A DNA stretch of 64,000 bases, from contig NW_025814038.1 in the NCBI RefSeq assembly GCF_021917145.1, positions 633,045-697,044 of the forward strand, given 5' to 3'. The notes beneath the pieces were generated by a model. It was given only the letters and a program-made list of their open reading frames with translations. It ran no database searches and had not been told where the DNA came from. Of this stretch, positions 24,802 through 36,800 are shown piece after piece (the stretch's first letter is position 1; each line of letters opens with the position of its first letter). This DNA is from Hypomesus transpacificus (taxonomy: Eukaryota > Chordata > Actinopteri > Osmeriformes > Osmeridae). The position numbers were made by a program, and so were the translations under genes.

Positions 24802-27800
24802 CCACAGAACAAACACCTGTTAATCCTTAAGTTGTGCTTTTCAGACTACTACAACTACTACTATGGAGGTTATCAGAACACTGAGGGGGCAGAAACACAG
24901 GAGAATCTTGTGACTGAAACACAGGAAGCGGCTGAACTTACTGTCGCAGTAAAGACTGAAGTTGAAACCTCCACTGAGGCGATCGTAGAAGTGCCGGTAC
25001 AACATGAGGGGGGCGACCAAGTGGCTAAACCGGAGGTGTGTTTTATTAGCCAGCAGGCACATTCCCACCTCCATGTTTTTTTTGGCAGTGAAGATAGATT
25101 ATCATAGAAATAATACAGAACGTTTTTCAAAATAAAAGCTTGTATCAACTCAGCATGTGCTCACTTGTCTCCAGGAGGCGGACGGAGGCTCCATAGCCGA
25201 CATGCTGAGGGCCACGGCGGAGCAGGCCATGACCCAGACAGGCTTCATCTTCGACGAGACCACGGGGATGTACTACGACCACAGCACAGGCTTCTACTAC
25301 GACTCGGTCAGAGCCCCCCCCACCCCTCTCTTTCTCCCTCACAGCCTGTTACTGAAACTGTCCATAAAGAAATTCAAGATCGCGTCTGAAGTCATCGGTG
25401 AATGCATTTGTGATTTTCCCCTTGTCCTACCTCTCTCCCCCCCCAGGTCAGCCAGTTGTACTATGACAATAACACCGGTATGTACTACTACTACGATGCC
25501 GAGAGCGGACGCTATCAGTTCCACTCCAGGATTGAAGTGTCGGCAGGGCAGGCTCCGGAGGAGGGCGCTGAGGACCACAAGGCCTCCCTGAAGAAAGGAA
25601 AGAAGTGGAAGACGGCGGGAGAGAAGTCTCTCCGCAAGGACGACAAGGTAGGGGACCTCACGAGCCAGAGAATGCAGTAGCACACAATGACGGTTCTGAA
25701 CACAGCCGGCTGTGTTTGTTACACGTCCTGACGTGAACGGTAGGTAAGTGATGCGTTTTTCGGACGTCTTATTCGTCTAGCGGACGCCTTTTGTCTGAGG
25801 CTGCGTGCAAATAGATGTGCCCCCTTTTTTTTTGGACGTGTTTGTTCAGTGTGTTGGATGTTGTCGTGATGGTTGGTGGACACGAGGCCTCTGAGGCATC
25901 GCCCCTTCTTCGCAGGCTCCAAACGGGGTCTCGGTTTTCAAACGCCGGTGGTGCCAGTTCATAGTCCAGATGTAGCCGAGGTTATGTGTAGTTGACTGAA
26001 CCTGATGTTCCTCTGACCTAGGTACAACAGGTGGTTAACTCATTGGCAAACATGAAGATTTCCTCTAACTGGAACAGTTCTTCCCACAGAGGTACACGTA
26101 TACACCTTATACAAATTCATAAAGTAGTCAATGATACCACTTGTTTTTTACGTATTTGGAAGAATAGTGTGATTAGGGTTCATTGGGAGATGGCGAGGAG
26201 AAGGTTCTAGTTAGTCTTCATGGAGTCGCAGGGTCAGTGTAGTGGGTAAGAACTACTTCAACAATAGGCAGAAGCTAAAGGACCTCAATTCTGGACCAGG
26301 CGTTTCCTCTGAACTGACATTCAAGTCCCACCCTGCCCACGCCTTTGAAAACTGAGACCTTAAAAAAACAAAACATCTTCTTTACAATAAAACACGCGGC
26401 GATGCCTCACAGTCCGAGCCTTCCCACGTGTCCTGCTTCCGGACGCTTCCGGAGACGTTGAACTTCCTGTTCACTGTCTGGCGACAGGGCCCCCGAGGCG
26501 AGGACGCGAGGGCGGAGGACGAGGACGTGGAGTGGGTGGAGCGACGGGCGGCCCAGAGGGGCGGGGCGCCGCACAAGCTGAAGCGACGGTCTCCCGGCTC
26601 GGATCCCCCCTCGCGGCGAAGCGCCTCCTCGAGGTCCCGACGAAGCGGGAGCTCCGATCGCCCGGCCAAGAGGAAGAAGCAGACGAACGGCTCGCGCTCG
26701 GACGACGCGGCGAGCTCTAAGAAGAAGAAAAAGAAGGCCAAGTCGGAGAAGCACAGCAAGAGCAAGAAGAAGAAGAAGTCGAAGAAGAAGAAGAAGGAAC
26801 GGAGGGAGGACTCCAGCGGGAGCAGCGAGCCGGAGGAAGGCGAGATCACCGAGTCGGAAGGGGAATGGAAGTCCACCCCCTCCTTCTCGTCGTCTTCCTC
26901 TTCCTCGACGCCGTCCCCCTCCAGAACGAGCCCCGAGTCGGACGTGGAGAGCTACGAAGGTGAGAGACCAGGATGGAGATCTTCACACCTTCTACCTTTC
27001 TGGGGACACCTGGGCTTCGCCAGCTGAGAATTCTTCCCAGAATGCCTGGCTTTTCATACGGCAGGCAGTTCTCGATGATGCCTGTGTCTCTAAATATCAG
27101 ATGGGTCTGGATCTGGCCCTGACCATAGGCTAGTTGGATGCACACGCTGGGTTTTTACAGAGCGCTGTGTGTATATAAATGTATTATGTTCAAATCTGGA
27201 TTTGTCTGTCTTCCCCCCCCCCCCTCCCTCCCCAGCTGTGGAGGAGGTGTGGCCTCCTTGCGTGAGGGTGACAGTGGTCCGTTCTCCCGTGTTGCAGACG
27301 GGGACTCTGTTCATCATCACGGCTGACGCTCCAGCCACCATCGGCAGGTCAGTGGCACCGTCTCCCTCCTCAGCCTACACCAAACACCCTCTCACACCCT
27401 CCTCAGCCTACACCAAACACCCTCTCACACCCTCCTCAGCCTACACCAAACACCCTCTCACACCCTCCTCAGCCTACACCAAACACCCTCTCACACCCTC
27501 CTCAGCCTACACCAAACACCCTCTCACACCCTCCTCAGCCTACACCAAACACCCTCTCACACCCTCCTCAGCCTACACCAAACACCCTCTCACACCCTCC
27601 TCAGCCTACACCAAACACCCTCTCACACCCTCCTCAGCCTACACCAAACACCCTCTCACACCCTCCTCAGCCTACACCAAACACCCTCTCACACCCTCCT
27701 CAGCCTACACCAAACACCCTCTCACACCCTCCTCAGCCTACACCAAACACCCTCTCACACCCTCCTCAGCCTACACCAAACACCCTCTCACACCCTCCTC

Positions 27801-30800
27801 AGCCTACACCTCACACCCTCCTCAGCCTACACCAAACACCCTCTCACACCCTCCTCAGCCTACACCAAACACCCTCTCACACCCTCCTCAGCCTACACCA
27901 AACACCCTCTCACACCCTCCTCAGCCTACACCAAACACCCTCTCACACCCTCCTCAGCCTACACCAAACACCCTCTCACACCCTCCTCAGCCTACACCAA
28001 ACACCCTCTCACACCCTCCTCAGCCTACACCAAACACCCTCTCACACCCTCCTCAGCCTACACCAAACACCCTCTCACACCCTCCTCAGCCTACACCAAA
28101 CACCCTCTCACACCCTCCTCAGCCTACACCAAACACCCTCTCACACCCTCCTCAGCCTACACCAAACACCCTCTCACACCCTCCTCAGCCTACACCAAAC
28201 ACCCTCTCACACCCTCCTCAGCCTACACCAAACACCCTCTCACACCCTCCTCAGCCTACACCAAACACCCTCTCACACCCTCCTCAGCCTACACCAAACA
28301 CCCTCTCACACCCTCCCCAGCCTACACCAAACACCCTCTCACACCCTCCCCAGCCTACACCAAACACCCTCTCACACCCTCCCCAGCCTACACCAAACAC
28401 CCTCTCACACCCTCCCCAGCCTACACCAAACACCCTCTCACACCCTCCTCAGCCTACACCAAACACCCTCTCACACCCTCCTCAGCCTACACCAAACACC
28501 CTCTCACACCCTCCTCAGCCTACACCAAACACCCTCTCACACCCTCCTCAGCCTACACCAAACACCCTCTCACACCCTCCTCAGCCTACACCAAACACCC
28601 TCCCCTCACACCCTCCTCAGCCTACACCAAACACCCTCTCACACCCTCCTCAGCCTACACCAAACACCCTCTCACACCCTCCTCAGCCTACACCAAACAC
28701 CCTCTCACACCCTCCTCAGCCTACACCAAACACCCTCTCACACCCTCCTCAGCCTACACCAAACACCCTCTCACACCCTCCTCAGCCTACACCAAACACC
28801 CTCTCACACCCTCCTCAGCCTACACCAAACACCCTCTCACACCCTCCTCAGCCTACACCAAACACCCTCTCACACCCTCCTCAGCCTACACCAAACACCC
28901 TCTCACACCCTCCTCAGCCTACACCAAACACCCTCTCACACCCTCCTCAGCCTACACCAAACACCCTCTCACACCCTCCTCAGCCTACACCAAACACCCT
29001 CTCACACCCTCCTCAGCCTACACCAAACACCCTCTCACACCCTCCTCAGCCTACACCAAACACCCTCTCACACCCTCCTCAGCCTACACCAAACACCCTC
29101 TCACACCCTCCTCAGCCTACACCAAACACCCTCTCACACCCTCCTCAGCCTACACCAAACACCCTCTCACACCCTCCTCAGCCTACACCAAACACCCTCT
29201 CACACCCTCCTCAGCCTACACCAAACACCCTCTCACACCCTCCTCAGCCTACACCAAACACCCTCTCACACCCTCCTCAGCCTACACCAAACACCCTCTC
29301 ACACCCTCCTCAGCCTACACCCCTCACACCCTCCTCAGCCTACACCAAACACCCTCTCACACCCTCCTCAGCCTACACCAAACACCCTCTCACACCCTCC
29401 TCAGCCTACACCAAACACCCTCTCACACCCTCCTCAGCCTACACCAAACACCCTCTCACACCCTCCTCAGCCTACACCAAACACCCTCTCACACCCTCCT
29501 CAGCCTACACCAAACACCCTCTCACACCCTCCTCAGCCTACACCAAACACCCTCTCACACCCTCCTCAGCCTACACCAAACACCCTCTCACACCCTCCTC
29601 AGCCTACACCAAACACCCTCTCACACCCTCCTCAGCCTACACCAAACACCCTCTCACACCCTCCTCAGCCTACACCAAACACCCTCTCACACCCTCCTCA
29701 GCCTACACCAAACACCCTCTCACACCCTCCTCAGCCTACACCAAACACCCTCTCACACCCTCCTCAGCCTACACCAAACACCCTCTCACACCCTCCTCAG
29801 CCTACACCAAACACCCTCTCACACCCTCCTCAGCCTACACCAAACACCCTCTCACACCCCTCACACCCTCCTCAGCCTACACCAAACACCCTCTCACACC
29901 CTCCTCAGCCTACACCAAACACCCTCTCACACCCTCCTCAGCCTACACCAAACACCCTCTCACACCCTCCTCAGCCTACACCAAACACCCTCTCACACCC
30001 TCCTCAGCCTACACCAAACACCCTCTCACACCCTCCTCAGCCTACACCAAACACCCTCTCACACCCTCCTCAGCCTACACCAAACACCCTCTCACACCCT
30101 CCTCAGCCTACACCAAACACCCTCTCACACCCTCCTCAGCCTACACCAAACACCCTCTCACACCCTCCTCAGCCTACACCAAACACCCTCTCACACCCTC
30201 CTCAGCCTACACCAAACACCCTCTCACACCCTCCTCAGCCTACACCAAACACCCTCTCACACCCTCCTCAGCCTACACCAAACACCCTCTCACACCCTCC
30301 TCAGCCTACACCAAACACCCTCTCACACCCTCCTCAGCCTACACCAAACACCCTCTCACACCCTCCTCAGCCTACACCAAACACCCTCTCACACCCCTCC
30401 TCAGCCTACACCAAACACCCTCTCACACCCCTCCTCAGCCTACACCAAACACCCTCTCACACCCCTCCTCAGCCTACACCAAACACCCTCTCACACCCTC
30501 CCTCAGCCTACACCAAACACCCTCTCACACCCTCCTCAGCCTACACCAAACACCCTCTCACACCCTCCTCAGCCTACACCAAACACCCTCTCACACCCTC
30601 CTCAGCCTACACCAAACACCCTCTCACACCCTCCTCAGCCTACACCAAACACCCTCTCACACCCTCCTCAGCCTACACCAAACACCCTCTCACACCCTCC
30701 TCAGCCTACACCAAACACCCTCTCACACCCTCCTCAGCCTACACCAAACACCCTCTCACACCCTCCTCAGCCTACACCAAACACCCTCTCACACCCTCCT

Positions 30801-33800
30801 CAGCCTACACCAAACACCCTCTCACACCCTCCTCAGCCTACACCAAACACCCTCTCACACCCTCCTCAGCCTACACCAAACACCCTCTCACACCCTCCTC
30901 AGCCTACACCAAACACCCTCTCACACCCTCCTCAGCCTACACCAAACACCCTCTCACACCCTCCTCAGCCTACACCAAACACCCTCTCACACCCTCCTCA
31001 GCCTACACCAAACACCCTCTCACACCCTCCTCAGCCTACACCAAACACCCTCTCACACCCTCCTCAGCCTACACCAAACACCCTCTCACACCCTCCTCAG
31101 CCTACACCAAACACCCTCTCACACCCTCCTCAGCCTACACCAAACACCCTCTCACACCCTCCTCAGCCTACACCAAACACCCTCTCACACCCCCTCAGCC
31201 TACACCACACCCTACACCAAACACCCCTCACCACCCTCCTCAGCCTACACCAAACACCCTCTCACACCCTCCTCAGCCTACACCAAACACCCTCTCACAC
31301 CCTCCTCAGCCTACACCAAACACCCTCTCACACCCTCCTCAGCCTACACCAAACACCCTCTCACACCCTCCTCAGCCTACACCAAACACCCTCTCACACC
31401 CTCCTCAGCCTACACCAAACACCCTCTCACACCCTCCTCAGCCTACACCAAACACCCTCTCACACCCTCCTCAGCCTACACCAAACACCCTCTCACACCC
31501 TCCTCAGCCTACACCAAACACCCTCTCACACCCTCCTCAGCCTACACCAAACACCCTCTCACACCCTCCTCAGCCTACACCAAACACCCTCTCACACCCT
31601 CCTCAGCCTACACCAAACACCCTCTCACACCCTCCTCAGCCTACACCAAACACCCTCTCACACCCTCCTCAGCCTACACCAAACACCCTCTCACACCCTC
31701 CTCAGCCTACACCAAACACCCTCTCACACCCTCCTCAGCCTACACCAAACACCCTCTCACACCCTCCTCAGCCTACACCAAACACCCTCTCACACCCTCC
31801 TCAGCCTACACCAAACACCCTCTCACACCCTCCTCAGCCTACACCAAACACCCTCTCACACCCTCCTCAGCCTACACCAAACACCCTCTCACACCCTCCT
31901 CAGCCTACACCAAACACCCTCTCACACCCTCCTCAGCCTACACCAAACACCCTCTCACACCCTCCTCAGCCTACACCAAACACCCTCTCACACCCTCCTC
32001 AGCCTACACCAAACACCCTCTCACACCCTCCTCAGCCTACACCAAACACCCTCTCACACCCTCCTCAGCCTACACCAAACACCCTCTCACACCCTCCTCA
32101 GCCTACACCAAACACCCTCTCACACCCTCCTCAGCCTACACCAAACACCCTCTCACACCCTCCTCAGCCTACACCAAACACCCTCTCACACCCTCCTCAG
32201 CCTACACCAAACACCCTCTCACAAACACCCTCTCACACCCTCCTCAGCCTACACCAAACACCCTCTCACACCCTCCTCAGCCTACACCAAACACCCTCTC
32301 ACACCCCTCCTCAGCCTACACCAAACACCCTCTCACACCCTCCTCAGCCTACACCAAACACCCTCTCACACCCTCCTCAGCCTACACCAAACACCCTCTC
32401 ACACCCTCCTCAGCCTACACCAAACACCCTCTCACACCCTCCTCAGCCTACACCAAACACCCTCTCACACCCTCCTCAGCCTACACCAAACACCCTCTCA
32501 CACCCTCCTCAGCCTACACCAAACACCCTCTCACACCCTCCTCAGCCTACACCAAACACCCTCCTCAGCCTACACCAAACACCCTCTCACACCCTCCTCA
32601 GCCTACACCAAACACCCTCTCACACCCTCCTCAGCCTACACCAAACACCCTCTCACACCCTCCTCAGCCTACACCAAACACCCTCTCACACCCTCCTCAG
32701 CCTACACCAAACACCCTCTCACACCCTCCTCAGCCTACACCAAACACCCTCTCACACCCTCCTCAGCCTACACCAAACACCCTCTCACACCCTCCTCAGC
32801 CTACACCAAACACCCTCTCACACCCTCCTCAGCCTACACCAAACACCCTCTCACACCCTCCTCAGCCTACACCAAACACCCTCTCACACCCTCCTCAGCC
32901 TACACCAAACACCCTCTCACACCCTCCTCAGCCTACACCAAACACCCTCTCACACCCTCCTCAGCCTACACCAAACACCCTCTCACACCCTCCTCAGCCT
33001 ACACCAAACACCCTCTCACACCCTCCTCAGCCTACACCAAACACCCTCTCACACCCTCCTCAGCCTACACCAAACACCCTCTCACCTTCCTCAGCCTACT
33101 CCTATCCCCTCGTCACACCCTCCTCAGCCTACACCAAACACCCTCTCACACCCTCCTCAGCCTACACCAAACACCCTCTCACACCCTCCTCAGCCTACAC
33201 CAAACACCCCCTCTCACACCCTCCTCAGCCTACACCAAACACCCTCTCACACCCTCCTCAGCCTACACCAAACACCCTCTCACACCCTCCTCAGCCTACA
33301 CCAAACACCCTCTCACACCCTCCTCAGCCTACACCAAACACCCTCTCACACCCTCCTCAGCCTACACCAAACACCCTCTCACACCCTCCTCAGCCTACAC
33401 CAAACACCCTCTCACACCCTCCTCAGCCTACACCAAACACCCTCTCACACCCTCCTCAGCCTACACCAAACACCCTCTCACACCCTCCTCAGCCTACACC
33501 AAACACCCTCTCACACCCTCCTCAGCCTACACCAAACACCCTCTCACACCCTCCTCAGCCTACACCAAACACCCTCTCACACCCTCCTCAGCCTACACCA
33601 AACACCCTCTCACACCCTCCTCAGCCTACACCAAACACCCTCTCACACCCTCCTCAGCCTACACCAAACACCCTCTCACACCCTCCTCAGCCTACACCAA
33701 ACACCCTCTCACACCCTCCTCAGCCTACACCAAACACCCTCTCACACCCTCCTCAGCCTACACCAAACACCCTCTCACACCCTCCTCAGCCTACACCAAA

Positions 33801-36800
33801 CACCCTCTCACACCCTCCTCAGCCTACACCAAACACCCTCTCACACCCTCCTCAGCCTACACCAAACACCCTCTCACACCCTCCTCAGCCTACACCAAAC
33901 ACCCTCTCACACCCTCCTCAGCCTACACCAAACACCCTCTCACACCCTCCTCAGCCTACACCAAACACCCTCTCACACCCTCCTCAGCCTACACCAAACA
34001 CCCTCTCACACCCTCCTCAGCCTACACCAAACACCCTCTCACACCCTCCTCAGCCTACACCAAACACCCTCTCACACCCTCCTCAGCCTACACCAAACAC
34101 CCTCTCACACCCTCCTCAGCCTACACCAAACACCCTCTCACACCCTCCTCAGCCTACACCAAACACCCTCTCACACCCTCCTCAGCCTACACCAAACACC
34201 CTCTCACACCCTCCTCAGCCTACACCAAACCCTCTCACACCCTCCTCAGCCTACACCAAACACCCTCTCACACCCTCCTCAGCCTACACCAAACACCCTC
34301 TCACACCCTCCTCAGCCTACACCAAACACCCTCTCACCCTCTCACACCCTCCTCAGCCTACACCAAACACCCTCTCACACCCTCCTCAGCCTACACCAAA
34401 CACCCTCTCACACCCTCCTCAGCCTACACCAAACACCCTCTCACACCCTCCTCAGCCTACACCAAACACCCTCTCACACCCTCCTCAGCCTACACCAAAC
34501 ACCCTCTCACACCCTCCTCAGCCTACACCAAACACCCTCTCACACCCTCCTCAGCCTACACCAAACACCCTCTCACACCCTCCTCAGCCTACACCAAACA
34601 CCCTCTCACACCCTCCTCAGCCTACACCAAACACCCTCTCACACCCTCCTCAGCCTACACCAAACACCCTCTCACACCCTCCTCAGCCTACACCAAACAC
34701 CCTCTCACACCCTCCTCAGCCTACACCAAACACCCTCTCACACCCTCCTCAGCCTACACCAAACACCCTCTCACACCCTCCTCAGCCTACACCAAACACC
34801 CTCTCACACCCTCCTCAGCCTACACCAAACACCCTCTCACACCCTCCTCAGCCTACACCAAACACCCTCTCACACCCTCCTCAGCCTACACCAAACACCC
34901 TCTCACACCCTCCTCAGCCTACACCAAACACCCTCTCACACCCTCCTCAGCCTACACCAAACACCCTCTCACACCCTCCTCAGCCTACACCAAACACCCT
35001 CTCACACCCTCCTCAGCCTACACCAAACACCCTCTCACACCCTCCTCAGCCTACACCAAACACCCTCTCACACCCTCCTCAGCCTACACCAAACACCCTC
35101 TCACACCCTCCTCAGCCTACACCAAACACCCTCTCACACCCTCCTCAGCCTACACCAAACACCCTCTCACACCCTCCTCAGCCTACACCAAACACCCTCT
35201 CACACCCTCCTCAGCCTACACCAAACACCCTCTCACACCCTCCTCAGCCTACACCAAACACCCTCTCACACCCTCCTCAGCCTACACCAAACACCCTCTC
35301 ACACCCTCCTCAGCCTACACCAAACACCCTCTCACACCCTCCCTACACCAAACACCCTCTCACACCCTCCTCAGCCTACACCAAACACCCTCTCACACCC
35401 TCCTCAGCCTACACCAAACACCCTCTCACACCCTCCTCAGCCTACACCAAACACCCTCTCACACCCTCCTCAGCCTACACCAAACACCCTCTCACACCCT
35501 CCTCAGCCTACACCAAACACCCTCTCACACCCTCCTCAGCCTACACCACAACACCCTCAGCCTACACCAAACACCCTCTCACACCCTCCTCAGCCTACAC
35601 CAAACACCCTCTCACACCCTCCTCAGCCTACACCAAACACCCTCTCACACCCTCCTCAGCCTACACCAAACACCCTCTCACACCCTCCTCAGCCTACACC
35701 AAACACCCTCTCACACCCTCCTCAGCCTACACCAAACACCCTCTCACACCCTCCTCAGCCTACACCAAACACCCTCTCACACCCTCCTCAGCCTACACCA
35801 AACACCCTCTCACACCCTCCTCAGCCTACACCAAACACCCTCTCACACCCTCCTCAGCCTACACCAAACACCCTCTCACACCCTCCTCAGCCTACACCAA
35901 ACACCCTCTCACACCCTCCTCAGCCTACACCAAACACCCTCTCACACCCTCCTCAGCCTACACCAAACACCCTCTCACACCCTCCTCAGCCTACACCAAA
36001 CACCCTCTCACACCCTCCTCAGCCTACACCAAACACCCTCTCACACCCTCCTCAGCCTACACCAAACACCCTCTCACACCCTCCTCAGCCTACACCAAAC
36101 ACCCTCTCACACCCTCCTCAGCCTACACCAAACACCCTCTCACACCCTCCTCAGCCTACACCAAACACCCTCTCACACCCTCCTCAGCCTACACCAAACA
36201 CCCTCTCACACCCTCCTCAGCCTACACCAAACACCCTCCTCAGCCTACACCAAACACCCTCTCACACCCTCCTCAGCCTACACCAAACACCCTCTCACAC
36301 CCTCCTCAGCCTACACCAAACACCCTCTCACACCCTCCTCAGCCTACACCAAACACCCTCCTCAGCCTACACCAAACACCCTCTCACACCCTCCTCAGCC
36401 TACACCAAACACCCTCTCACACCCTCCTCAGCCTACACCAAACACCCTCTCACACCCTCCTCCCTCTCACACCCTCCTCAGCCTACACCAAACACCCTCT
36501 CACACCCTCCTCAGCCTACACCAAACACCCTCTCACAGCCTACACCAAACACCCTCTCACACCCTCCTCGGCCTACACCAAACACCCTCTCACGCCCTCC
36601 TCGGCCTACACCAAACACCCTCTCACGCCCTCCTCGGCCTACACCAAACACCCTCTCACGCCCTCCTCGGCCTACACCAAACACCCTCTCACGCCCTCCT
36701 CGGCCTACACCAAACACCCTCTCACGCCCTCCTCGGCCTACACCAAACACCCTCTCACGCCCTCCTCGGCCTACACCAAACACCCTCTCACGCCCTCCTC

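Noticed and set aside
26382..26876. Minus-strand frames opposite aggf1 exon 7
   Set aside because: Shadow of the Lys/Arg/Ser-rich coding exon on the plus strand.
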